Assembly: GCF_964355755.1 (NCBI RefSeq)
Contig: NC_092670.1
Location: 22,505,201-22,569,200 of the forward strand
Source of the DNA: Antedon mediterranea
Taxonomy: Eukaryota > Echinodermata > Crinoidea > Comatulida > Antedonidae
DNA: 64,000 nt
Reading direction: 5' to 3'
Numbering within the stretch: the stretch's first letter is position 1; each line of letters starts with the position of its first letter. Below, in pieces: positions 1-12,100 of the stretch. The translations under genes were made by a program, and so were the position numbers. The notes beneath the pieces are model-generated. The model was not told the DNA's origin. It saw only the letters and a list, made by a program, of their open reading frames with translations, and made no database searches.

Positions 1-152
1 TCATGTATCCTTCCTATATGCCCTGCCCACCTCCATATTGTATATTTTGCTGCTGGTTGGTTACAGCTATAAATGTGGTTTTTTTTTTTGTTGGTCTATA
101 ATTTGCTCCCTGCTTTCTTATTTTATAACATTATTTCTGTTTATTTAAACAG

Positions 153-3051
153 GTTCAAAATATTGCAGAGGAGCGTTATCTAAGCTATGAAGGCGTCAGT
201 ATGCCTTTTCACATTAATAATGTGGACACAACGGTAGCAGCTAATTCTATTTATGGTCTGACTTCAGCGGTTTTGTACGATTTGTCAAGTGATAGTAGTT
301 GGTTTGATAATGATATCCAGGTATGTTTTTAATTTAAATTAATTGACAAATTTTTCTAGTTAAAAATCATTTTTTTTTAGCAGTCATCAAATCATCAATT
401 TATTTCTATCATAACCTTTTTAACTTTATTTGAATTTTTAACTTTGAACAAACGAAAATAATTTCAAACCATGTACTTGTACATGTATTTTACTTTGTTT
501 GACCATGAATAAATGAAATGAATCATAATATCATTATCGCCATAGATAACAATAACAATATATTAACATAAATAAAGTACAAACAACTTAAATCAAATGT
601 CAATTTGATAAAGTAAATTAGTATATCCAATTATATTTACTGCACTAAATATTATTGGAATGTAATTTAATATATAAAAACATATATTTTTCAAAATGTT
701 CATGTTGACTAACCTTAAGCTCTGTCTATCACTCAGTATTAATCTTTATGTGACAAAAAAATGAAAAATGTGCCCATATATAGACATGATGATGTCATGT
801 CACTGCCATGTTTAAGCATATAACTACCATATTTAGGTACATCCCACTTTTTTGATAGTGTAAACAGAGCTTCAAACCTAATATTTTGTGTAAAACTATT
901 CACAGGCAATTTACGCAAACTCAACTAGCTTGATTGTGTGGCTGATTAATCATAATGTGATTGAAGAACGTCCAGACTTGGCGCTCACGTATTATCCGTC
1001 ACGATACAGTTTCTACTACTACGTTGCACGTACATTGTTTATCTTGGAAACTAAATACGCAAATGACGGAGAACTTCCATTTGAAGTACTTGACCAAATG
1101 AGGATGAACTTAAAAAGAGCTTTACAAGGCAAAGTTAGCAAGATGATTCAAAGTGAGGCTATTCTCGATTATGATGATATGATATTCTTTGAGGAGTTTA
1201 TTGGAAATGGAGACACAGATTTATCTGGTCAACCTTTAGTAAGTATAAAGGAGTTCGCACTAAAATCATGTTGATTGAGAATAGAATGTTACAATTTGTC
1301 CTTTCTTCACTATTAGAATCATTTAGTTAGTCTAATCTACAAATAGTATACATTTTTTGTAATCAACAGGGCACAAATACTTGTTACATGATAAATATCC
1401 TTATGTGATAAATATCCTTATATCATTAAAATATAATTAAAAGAGGGGGTTTCCTTAATATATAGCGCATGGTTGAGAATGTAATGTTACAATTTGTCCT
1501 TTTTCCATTAAAGAATCATTCTCATAATGGCAGACAGATAAAGAGTACTCCTCTTTAAAGAAACTTAGCAGAGGAATGTTGGGTTACCTTTACCTACGGG
1601 ACTTAATACTCCCTTTAAAGCCAATAAAAGTCTTTTTTCTTTTAAAGAAACGTGGAGAGGATCGTTTGTTTTCAACTTCAATGGTTATAAACTTCTACAT
1701 TGCTACTTGGACAACACAGAATAAGGCAACAGGCAAACTTGACTGGGCAGAGGGTAAGTTGACAGCTTGCACTTGTTCCACCACTGTCTGGTTAAAAACC
1801 GATTCCAAATGCTTTACACACCCCTTCTTGCTTGACTGCACTGCTCATTGAGATAAAGTACTGTAACAGTAGTCCAGGTAAAAGATGTTTAACACCTATT
1901 ACAGCATCCCTCTTCTTCTGCACTGCCTTTCAGGCAGTATAAGTTGGTATGCACAGTTTTCTAGCTATTGGTTATCTTTGACTGAAGAGCTTAGAACAAC
2001 ACATCACCAATTCATATGATTAATACCTAAGAGAAAATATCAACAGAAACACTGTTTAAAACTAAAAGCATTAAATGAAATAAAAGTTACACAGGAGTAT
2101 ATAGGTCTGTATACTGCATTTGGTGCAACCTGGAAGTCATTTATGCCAACAAATAAAATGAAACAGTAGTTTATTTTCAACAGAAACACCAGATTACGTC
2201 ACGAGACTTGTTGACGGTGCAGTTGAAGGATTAAATAGGTTTATCCTAAAGAATACCTACAAAACATATGGTGCATTTTTTTCTGGCTCAGTCAAAGGAA
2301 ATGGGGTAGGTAGTGAAGTCTCCCTGATCTATCTATTTATCCATTTTTATTTTACTTTATCTTTTACAGACTATTCCATTTTTATTTTATCTTTTACAGA
2401 CTATTCCATTTTATTAATCTTTTACAGACTATTCCATTTTATTAATCTTTTACAGACTATTCCATTTTATTAATCTTTTACAAACTATTCCATTTTATTA
2501 ATCTTTTACAGACTATTCCATTTTATTATTCTTTTACAGACTATTCCATTTTTATTTTATCTTTTACAGACTATTCCATTTTATTAATCTTTTACAGACT
2601 ATTCCATTTTATTAATCTTTTACAGACTATTCCATTTTATTAATCTTTTACAGACTATTCCATTTTATTAATCTTTTACAGACTATTCCATTTTATTATT
2701 CTTTTACAGACTATTCCATTTTTATTTTATCTTTTACAAACTATTTACTTTTTATTTTATCTTTTACAGACTATTCCATATTATTATCCAGCCAATCACA
2801 TTGAATCATTAAACGGAACAATTTTGCCGAAAAACACAACTATAAATTACAACATGTTTGTAGCAGTATCTGGCGTTATTGATGAAGATGAATACAATGA
2901 GCTTTTGACACAGCCTCATTTTGGTAAGATGACGCCTACTAACTTTACTGGATATAACGACAAAGAAGCTTTCTTCCCTTTTTGGTCATCCGATGCTTAC
3001 ACATATGCCAATAGCTTATTAGCACTGGCACAATTTCTAAATCTAAACTAA
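153..3051 (+). CDS. Unnamed secreted-protein family, copy A, 3' part (5' end outside window)
   Basis: I do not recognise this family. Five exons with matching phases are visible: 153-320, 906-1238, 1648-1753, 2184-2305 and 2770-3051, ending in TAA. All junctions are GT-AG and the frame stays open for about 337 codons. Seen motifs include VAANSIYGLTSAVLYD, VWLINHNVIEERPDLALTYY and FWSSDAYTYANSLLALAQF. The residues look like a soluble alpha-helical globular protein, without membrane segments or low complexity. Copy B begins with a signal peptide, so this one is probably secreted too; that start lies outside the window. AATAAA follows the stop directly. The copy is intact at four sites where copy B is disrupted. 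Its first visible intron carries a MITE absent from copy B, and a 28-bp minisatellite precedes the last exon. Exon structure is well supported; function is unknown. Confidence 0.8.
716..872. mobile_element. MITE family 1, copy 1 (intron of copy A)
   Basis: Non-autonomous DNA element with ends aagctctgtc and cagagctt and internal 'cccatatatagacatgatga' and 'tgatgtcat' segments shared by the other family-1 copies. The matching intron of copy B lacks it, so it inserted after the gene duplication or was lost cleanly from B. Confidence 0.7.
2340..2778 (+). repeat. 28-bp minisatellite containing a 3' splice-site motif
   Basis: About 16 tandem units of 28 to 33 bp with core cttttacag-actattccatt. 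The unit equals the real acceptor (tttacag) plus the first codons of the last exon of copy A (ACT ATT CCA). Copy B has only one such sequence at its last exon, so the array grew from an intron-exon junction. Only the last unit continues into open reading frame; upstream units hit TAA soon after the junction. Confidence 0.9.
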
Positions 3052-3218
3052 TAAAACTTAATTCAAATAAAATAACAGTAAAAAAATGTATGCCTTAATT
3101 ATTCGTATGAGATCTGTGATCGCATTCTGAAGAGTTTACCGTACTTACTTCCGGGACATCACACCTTCGTACTGTGTTTTTTTCTGTGATTAGTGTTGTG
3201 TATATAATTTAAAAATAA

Positions 3219-3672
3219 GGATTAAATAGGTTTATCCTAAAGAATACCTACAAAACATATGGTGCATTTTTTTCTGGCTCAGTCAAAGGAAATGGGGTAG
3301 GTAGTGAAGTCTCCCTGATCTATCTATTTATCCATTTTTATTTTACTTTATCTTTTACAGACTATTCCATTTTTATTTTATCTTTTACAGACTATTCCAT
3401 TTTATTAATCTTTTACAGACTATTCCATTTTATTAATCTTTTACAGACTATTCCATTTTATTATTTATTCCAATAGCTTATTAGCACTGGCACAATTTCT
3501 AAATCTAAACTAATAAAACTTAATTCAAATAAAATAACAGTAAAAAAATGTATGCCTTAATTATTCGTATGAGATCTGTGATCGCATTCTGAAGAGTTTA
3601 CCGTACTTACTTCCGGGACATCACACCTTCGTACTGTGTTTTTTTCTGTGATTAGTGTTGTGTATATAATTT
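3219..3672 (+). repeat. Second, internally deleted copy of the 3' end of copy A
   Basis: Direct duplicate of 2230-3210. It carries part of the fourth visible exon (GLNRFILKNTYKTYG), its donor, a few minisatellite units, the last codons (LLALAQFLNLN) and the 3' flank. Most of the minisatellite and of the last exon is missing, which fits unequal exchange or slippage between minisatellite units. It cannot encode the full last exon and is a pseudo-copy. Confidence 0.88.
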
Positions 3673-3857
3673 GACTATATAAAATGAAATTAAAAATACA
3701 TTCATGATGGCATGGTGGTGCTGCGCGTAGTGGTGTAGTGTAGCCTCTTGGTCTTTAGTTACCTAGGCCTAAATAATCCACTACTAGGGCCTAGGTCTAG
3801 CCCTAACTACTAGTATTAGGCCTTTGACGCCTAATAAGCTAGGACTATGTATCCAAT

Positions 3858-4260
3858 ATGGCTTTTAAATCAAAAATAAATCTTGATTGTAGTACTGAAA
3901 TCTGTACCGAAACCAGTTGCAGTTCCAAACTAAATACCTCGTAGGGAAATGCAGTTAAAGAGTTTTATGAATGTGTTATTAAAACTGAACCAAAAATTTC
4001 TGAGTGTTCTACTAGTACTAGTACTAGTAGTTGTAGTGAAGTTAAACCAATCAAGAATGTGAATTTAAAAAGAAAGAGAAAAAATAAAAAAAGATTAATG
4101 AGACAAAATACTGTGAATTCTTTTTTAAAAGACAGAAGGGGACATAAAAACTTATGACATTAACATGAAAGACGCATTCGGTTGGACGGCGTTAATGCGG
4201 CGTTGGCGCGCACAACAAACTGGACAAATGCAAATTGTAAATTTACTTACAGATGAGATC
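3858..4260 (+). pseudogene. GPANK1: Decayed GPANK1-like (G-patch and ankyrin repeat) fragment
   Basis: From ATG at 3858 one frame reads through TAG at 3942 to TGA at 4155. After the TAG it encodes AVKEFYECVI and the basic run LKRKRKNKKRLMR. These resemble the GPANK1 N-terminus, where a KAFYEALI-like segment is followed by a KRKKRR-like basic run. Just downstream in another frame is INMKDAFGWTALM, like the first ankyrin repeat of GPANK1 (NARDAFWWTPLM type), then the degraded QTGQMQIVNLLTDE. No G-patch is visible. An in-frame stop, a frame change and the missing C-terminus make this a pseudogene remnant between copies A and B. A one-line protein search of the pieces would settle the assignment. 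Confidence 0.5.
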
Positions 4261-4754
4261 GGGAAAGGAATTGGGAAATAGAGTACAGGCAGTCTTGGAA
4301 TGCTGAACCAAACTAGATACTGCCTGTTTTGTGTTATATATGAAAATGAGTCGGCTATTTATATTATTGCTTGTAAAAATTGTAACATAAGATGGACATT
4401 AAAAATTAGAGCGCAGGTCTCGGTCACCATATACAACTTTCAAGTAACAAACTTTGACTTAACTTATTTACAGTTGTATACTACAATTCATTTATGTTTA
4501 ATGGCCTCAGTTTAAAACTTAAATTGTTTAAATTCCAAACAAGAATCATAAAGAAATAAGCCTTGTTAATTATTAAAATGCTTAATTTGTATCCATAGTT
4601 ATGAAATGTATCTTATTTCAATTTTAATATTTCAATAAAATATTGAATATATTTTCTATTAATACAATTCTTTTTATTTTTTTGTGATGTGACTTACTTA
4701 CAATGATAGTATATGACATCCATGTAACTTGTTCTGGTATACATGAAAAAAACT

Positions 4755-4765
4755 TATATAAAAAG
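4755..4765 (+). promoter_or_regulatory. TATA box upstream of copy B
   Basis: TATATAAAAAG lies about 150 bp before the ATG at 4915, a plausible core promoter distance if the 5' UTR is ~120 nt. No other gene starts here. Transcription itself is not shown. Confidence 0.45.
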
Positions 4766-5363
4766 CAGTGACACAGATTTGGTGACGCGACCATAATGAT
4801 AATGACTAAATGTAAATATAGTAGTACATAAATAGATTAGATTACTATAAAAATAACAATAAAAAATCTAAAGTCCAAATGTAGACATCTCAAAGCAGTT
4901 GGTCAACCAGCACCATGAAGATTCCTTTAGTCTTTGTTTTAATTAGTTTTAGTATAGAATTAGTAGCGGTTTATGGAAAGCCGGAGTTGTCAACAGATTC
5001 GCCAATTCCTGAAACAATAGACACACTTCAGAAAGCATCATTTCAGGCTCAAGAAGATAGGAATTACACACCTCCGATAACATGGGCGACCTCAAAGGGT
5101 GCTTACCAAAGTGATATACACCTTAACTGACGAGGGTCTCCGTTTTTATCCCTTGCCCGTGATAATCTTACATGCTACGATACAAATTCGTTCTCATCCA
5201 TATGGATAACAACAGTGTTGATTAGGCATGCAAGTAGGGGGTGGCACCTCGGCCTAATGATGATCAGATGATGCTGGCGCTGGATGCTATTAGTGCGTTC
5301 CACAACAAGAACAACCCTGCAGGGGATGGTGACATGAATTTCTGGCTACAGGTAAAGACAGTA

Positions 5364-5397
<34 letters not shown>
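5364..5397. repeat. (ATT)n microsatellite
   Basis: Eleven or so ATT units directly inside the intron after the exon ending at 5351. Confidence 0.9.
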
Positions 5398-5398
<1 letters not shown>

Positions 5399-6149
5399 TG
5401 GTTTATTAAAACAAAGACATGGCAGTACAAAACTGAATTACGTCCAGTAACATTAACATAAAAAATATATCAAAAACGAGAATATACAATTACAAATTTA
5501 AAAACTGCGAGTAAAATTATATGTATATGACCAAAGTCACTATATTATGAATTTTAATTACTATGTTCTATATATTGTATATACAAAATCCACAAAAGAT
5601 ACACATGATAACAATAATTGTACAATGGAACTCCTTGTTTGGGAAACACCTATTCAATGTACAGCCGTTTAAAGGAGACACTTAATTTTCTGTGAAACTA
5701 TCAAAGCCAAGGTAGATGAGGCGTTCGCTTTGTCTGAAATTTTCAATTTTCACCACCCACCCCAATTCCCCAGCACAGATTGTCATATTTTATATTAATT
5801 ATATTTAAAGCATCTTCGCCTCGTCTGTTTGTAACCTCTCGCTACGGCCTGTCAAAGGGACACTTTTTTGGTCACAAAGGTGTGCTCCTAATGGGTGTTC
5901 TTGTATTTTTCTATGTTTGTGTGTGTTCTATTTCAGATATACAACAAGACTTCTGACATGTGGATAAGTCACCCTGAGAATGTGTATGAAGGAGTAGAGT
6001 TCATTCACAAATACACGCCTTTCAGACTTCTGGAATCAATCTTTAAATATTTCGACTGGGAAGCGGGACTGGAGATACTAGAAGTGCGGAGTAAGTTTAG
6101 AGTCATGGGAACAAGTTAATAGCCATAATGAGGAGGTTGGTTTTCAAAA

Positions 6150-6260
6150 CAAAGGCGAAAAATCGTCATGAGCTAGTGGGTTCAAATTCCCCCGCTACTG
6201 GCTTTGGGACGGTATAGGCCTTGTACAGTGAATTTTATATGCATGGCGATAGTCAATAAA
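6150..6260. mobile_element. Possible tRNA-derived SINE fragment
   Basis: Contains tgggttcaaattccc, similar to a tRNA B box, followed by 'ctactggctttgggacggta'. No clear A box or target duplication. Lies in an intron of copy B. Confidence 0.25.
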
Positions 6261-6643
6261 ACAAATCTATTTTTTATGGCCCTAGCTTTTGCATAAACAC
6301 CAATAAATAATCCTGTTATTTATTTATGTTTTTAGTATTTATTTCCCAATATTTACGATCCCGTCTGACTTTGATGACACATACTTAAATGTTGGAATGG
6401 GGGTGATATTGAAGCATTACCAAAAAGAATTTCCAACTCTCTACAACACATGGTCTAAGCAAAACACAAACTATCAAACTGCGTTTCAAGATCTTAATAA
6501 GTTTGCATATCGGCCAATGAGTGAAGAGCTTGATGAGAACGCTATTGATACGAGAACTTTTATCTACGTGGCTTTCTACAAGAAGCAAAGGAGAATTCTC
6601 AAAGCGTTTCTCTGATAACTACTTGGGTATGACAATCTATTTG

Positions 6644-6773
6644 AAGCTCTGTCTACACTCTCAAACTATTTTGACAAAAAAGTGTGATGTGCCCAAATAT
6701 GGTATTGATATGACATCATTATGTCCATATATGGGCACACATCACATAAAGTTTGATAGTGTAGACAGAGGTT
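6644..6773. mobile_element. MITE family 1, copy 2 (intron of copy B)
   Basis: Near full-length: agctctgtctacactctcaa at the left, gtttgatagtgtagacagag at the right, with imperfect inverted ends and internal 'gtccatatatgggcacacat'. Same family as the copies at 716, 10589, 43925, 44664 and 53597. Confidence 0.8.
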
Positions 6774-9149
6774 TATGGTACCACCTTATGTTAATAGGTT
6801 GTTAATAACACTGTCATATTATTAACTGAATTTATTTGTGTTATTAATTATAGCCATATAAAAATGTTTTTTTTGGTTGGTCTATATTGGCTACAAGTGG
6901 TCCCTGCTTGCTAAAGTATATTTATTTAAACAGGTTCAAAATATTGCAGAGGAGCATTATCCAAGCTATGAAGGCGTCAGTATGCCTTTTCACATTAATA
7001 ATGTGGACACAATGGTAGCAGCTAATTCTATTTATGGTCTGACTTCAGCGGTTTTGTACGACTTGTCAAGTGATAGTAGTTGGTTTGATAATGATATCCA
7101 GGTATGTTTTTAATTTTATAGCCATAGATGATAACATAAATAAAGTACGAACAACAACAACGAATCAAATGTCAATTTAATCAAATTAAAATATTATGTC
7201 CAATTATATTTACTGCACTTAATATTATAGGAATGTAATGAATATATATATATATTTTTTTTGTTGACTGACCTTAAGCGTAATATTGTCTTAATGTTTT
7301 GTGTAAAACTACTCGCAGGCAATTTGCGCAAACACAACCAGCTTGATTGTGTGGCTGATTAATCATAATGTGATTGAAGAACGTCCAGACTTGGCACTCA
7401 CATATTATCCGTCACGATACAGTTTCTACTACTATGTTGCACGTACCTTGTTTATCTTGGAAACTAAATACGCAAATGATGGAGAACTTCCATTTGAAGT
7501 ACTTGACCAAATGAGGATGAACTTAAAAAGAGCTTGACAAGGCAAAGTTAGCAAGATGATTCAAAGTGAGGCTATTCTCGATTATGATGATATAATATTC
7601 TTTGAGGAGTTTATTGGAAATGGAGACACAGATTTATCTGGTCAACCTTTAGTAAGTATAAAGGAGTTGCCACTAAAATCATGTTGATTGAGAATGGAAT
7701 TTGTCCTTTCTTCACTATTTATTTAGCTAGTCTAATCTACAAATAGTATACATTTTTTGTAATCAATCAGGCATAAAAACTTTTTTATGTGATAAATATA
7801 CTTATATCATTAATATATAGTGTATGCACCTAACATTGAAATTAAAATGCCAGGCATTTTTTTAAAAATACAAGTTAAAATGTGAGTTTTTAAAACTGCC
7901 TTAAAATTTTCAAATTGAAATTTCCTGACGGATAGAGATTTAACCTCTTTTTAAAAGAAACTTAGCAGAGGGGTGTTAGCCTTTAACTACGAAACTGACT
8001 ACTCTTTAAAGCTAATAAAAGCCAATTCCTTTTTTCTTTTAAAGAAACGTGGAGAGGATCGTTTGTTTTCAACTTCAATGGTTATAAACTTCTACATTGC
8101 TACTTGGACCACACAGAATAAGGCAACAGGCAAACTTGACTGGGCAGTGGGTAAGTTGACAGCCTGCACTTGCTCCACTGTCTGGTTAAAAATCGATTCC
8201 AAATGCTTTATACACCCCCTCTTGCTTGACTGCACTGCTCACTGGTATAAAGTAAAGTAATCCAATTAGATAAAAGATGTTTACATCATCCATCTTCTTC
8301 TGCACTGCCTTTCTGGCGGAATATGTTAGTATGCACAGTTTTCTAGCTGTTGGTTATCTTTGACTGAAGAGCCTAGAAGTACACGTCACCAATTCATATG
8401 ATTAATACCTAGAGAAAATGTCAACAGAAACACTGTTTAAAACTAAAAGCATTAAATGAAATAAAAGTTATACAGGAGTGCATAGGTCTGTATACTGCAT
8501 TTGGTGCAACCTGGAAGTCATTTATGCCCTATAAAATTAAACAGTAGTTTATTTTCAACAGAAACACCAGATTACGTCAAGAAAATTGTTGACGGTGCAG
8601 CTGAAGGATTAAATAGGTTTATCCTGAAGAATACCTATAAAACCTATGGCGAATTTTTTCCGGCTCAATCAAAGGAAATGGGGTAGGTAGTGAAATTTGC
8701 ATGGAAGTATAGATATCACTTTTAAACCTTCCTTATTATCTATCCATCCATTTTATTTTATTTATGTTTTTTATTAAATTTTATCTTTTACAGACTATTC
8801 CATTTTATTACCCAGCCAATCACATTGAATCATTAAACGGAACAATTTTGCCCAAAAACACAACTATAAATTACGACATGTTTGTAGCAGTATCTGGCGT
8901 TATCGATGAAGATGAATACGATGACCTTTGACACAGCCTCATTTTGGTAAGATGACGCCCACTAACTTTACTGGATATAATGACAAAGAAGCTTTCTTCC
9001 CTTTTTGGTCATCCGATGCTTACACATATGCGAATAGTTTATTAGCACTGGCACAGTTTCTAAATTTAAACTAATAAAATTTGATTCCAGTCAAGACAAT
9101 AACAGACAGATTTCTGAAGAGTTTGCCATACTAACCTCATAAAATATCT

Positions 9150-12100
9150 TCAGCTAAAATAGAAGTAATCTTCTCCTTCCACCAGGTTGAGTGATTCTAT
9201 GTTTCTTTCTAATCCTCCACCAGTTAAATCCTAGAGAAAGTATTATAAATAGATATTGATAGATATTGGAGACTTCAAAGTCAGTCTTAGATTAGATAGT
9301 ACCAATCAAATTCAGTCTTAGATAGTACCAATCAAAGTCAGTTTTAGAAAGTACCAATCAAAATCGGTCTCAGATAGTACCAATCAAAATCGGTCTCAGA
9401 TAGTACTAATCAAAATCATTCATGGGCCGAGTAATGTAAATAAGTCTAGCTTACCAGTTTTACACATATAATGAATGGTGGTGATGCCTCTGAAAAGTGG
9501 AGAATAGGAACCTTTGGTTTGGGCGATTCCTAGATAAATGAAGTAGATAAATAAAGTAATTAATTACGGCATGAAACTAATTTTAATGATTTAATATGAT
9601 TTAATTTCAATTTGGATGAGTGCTAAATTGAGAGAGAGTTGATGGAACAAAACCCACCTCTCCCTGGTGGTACAAATTAATCCATGTTTTCAATCAAAGA
9701 TTTGTTTAGAATGATAAAACATTAACATAATAAAAGTAAAACATATATATATATATATAAAACATATAAGAGAAAATGACATACCTTACACTCTTCATAG
9801 GTGTACACTTTACCAATCTTCTTAGCATCAACGTCACAAAATGCTTTAACCTTTGACCTGTTTCCTGTACTAAGTGACCTGTAGAACCTCCTGCCTTCCT
9901 TCCCAGCATTCCATATTGTAAAATGTTTCCACTGATTTATTATATTTTTTTGTATTGCAGTTATTCTAATGTCCCATATTGTATCTCTACAAATTAAAAA
10001 TTTAAAGAACCTTATTAAAATGTACAATAAATAAATATGAATTACAGTAACTTCATTTTCTTATTATTGACTTTATAATATTAACAAATAAAAAAATAAA
10101 TCACCTGTGAACTGAATGTGTAGTGCATTCTGGGTGATATCTATACGTTAATAGATATTCATCAATGCGGCATACTGCGCCACCAAGTCCTAAGAACTTA
10201 TGAAAAAACAACAGATCCTCTGGAATGCCCTGAATTAAATATGATAATTAAATAAAAAAATTATATATTCTTTTCATTTTCTATTAATATCTATTATACA
10301 TTCTTTTTAGAGCAATATAATTAAGCTTGCTCAAAACCCTTTTATGCAATACAACATAAGACATTATTTCATAGTTTCTATCTTTTACATGTTTAATCAT
10401 GAACATTCAACATAATAATTACCTTTCCTCTTTCATCAAAGCCACCAACTTTATCATAAACTTGTCTTGAGCAGAACCATGTTGGCATTAGTACTGTTGG
10501 CCCATGTGATGTGAACACCTGACACAGAATTAAGAAAATAAACAACAAACGTTAGTACAGAACCAATTTTTGAAATGAGATTGGTATAAAGCTGTCTACA
10601 CTACCAAAGTAGTTTGATAAAGTGTTATGTGGTAGTGATATGATGTCATGTCCATATATGGGCACATCCGTCACATATTTTTGTCACATAAAGTGTGATA
10701 GTGAAGACAGGGCTTTAACAATGAAAACAACAATGTACACTGTCAATAAGAATTATGATAGCTTCCACAATCTTACCTGTGTGAGCAGTTGTTTTTGGGT
10801 CATTCCATTACACCAACGTGTATAGCGAATGGTAGAGTCTTTGGGAATCCGTGTAACTTTGCATCCTATTATCTTCGGGAGAAAGCAAAGGTTATCTTGT
10901 ATTATATGTATTTTTTTTAAACATAAATAATATTGGATTTGTGAGGAATAAGCAAAAAACCTACTGTATTTTGATGTTTCAATGCTGCTTGGTATTGTAA
11001 TTTGATTCTCATAGGGTCCATTATGTCATCCTTAAATAAAAAGAATTACACAATATTTATTAATTATTGTTTATAAAAATTACCCATTTTTTACACATAT
11101 AATAAATGGTGGTGATGCCTCTGAAAAGTGGAGAATAGGAACCTTTGGTTTGGGCGATTCCTAGATAAATGAAGTAGATAAATAAAGTAATTAATTACGG
11201 CATGAAACTAATTTTAATGATTTAATATGATTTAATTTCAATTAGGATGAGTGCTAAATTGAGATAGAGTTGATGGAACAAAACCCACCTCTCCCTGGTG
11301 GTACAAATTAATCCATGTTTTCAATCAAGGATATGTTTAGAATGATAAAACATTAACATAATAAAAGTAAAACAAAATATAAGAGAAAATACCCTTCCCC
11401 ACATCCCTGGTGTTCTTCCCCACATCCCTGGTGTTCTTCCCCACACCCCTGGTGTTCTTCCCCACACCCCTGGTGTTCTTCCCCACACCCCTGGTGTCCT
11501 TCCCCACATCCCCAGCATTCAAAATCAGTGCCCTTGAGAGGCATGTGTCAACTTACAGCATCCTGAAAACATAAAAATCTCCCACTGCTCTGCCTTACAG
11601 CTTGATTCTTTGCATAACCAACTAAAAATACACGTTATTATAACAATATTATTGAAAATACATAGACATCTGCAGAATAAGTTAAAAAATTCAATACCGA
11701 TTGAGAATAGGGAATATACCAGTTGTGGAAATTACCCCACTTTCTAGCCTGCAGGAAATCATTCATCATTCATATATAAGATATAAGAAAATGTTATTAT
11801 CTCAATCCAATAAAAGTATGCGCTTCAATCAAACATACATAAAAATATAGATATATAACAAAATAAAATAAATTAAAAAATCTAAAAATGACGACATTCT
11901 CAACCTTAGTGAGTTTATATTTTGTTTACAATTTACAACTTGTCTTATACGCTTGAGAATGAGACAATATGGTAGTATCTGAGACAACAATCAAATTATT
12001 CATTATTGTTGTCACAGATCTGTAATCATCAGGGAAAGGTTAAAAAAACTTCTCTGATTGTATGAAGTTGGTAGTAAATAGGCCTACAGGTCAGGAGCTT

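Larger units (their letters stand above)
4915..9074 (+). pseudogene. Unnamed secreted-protein family, copy B (tandem duplicate with disabling lesions)
   Basis: Starts with a signal peptide (MKIPLVFVLISFSIELVAVYG). Recognisable exons: 4915 to about 5351, 5937-6090, about 6336-6627, 6934-7101, 7319-7651, 8045-8150, 8562-8682 and 8794-9074. The last five match copy A closely. Lesions: frame changes with TGA at 5128 and between 5120 and 5240; incompatible phase between exons ending 6090 and starting about 6336; a frame change near 6590; TGA at 7535 where copy A has TTA; a 1-nt loss in the 8562-8682 exon (121 versus 122 nt); and a 1-nt loss creating TGA at 8929. A DFDDT motif sits in SDFDDTYLNVGMG, similar to the DxDDT acid motif of class II terpene cyclases, but the resemblance may be chance. 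Single-base indels could also be assembly error, although the number and the nonsense change favour a pseudogene. Confidence 0.72.

Noticed and set aside
11321-11544. Glycine-rich minus-strand small proteins
   Set aside because: All three frames are open because of the 21-bp minisatellite, in a B3GNTL1 intron.
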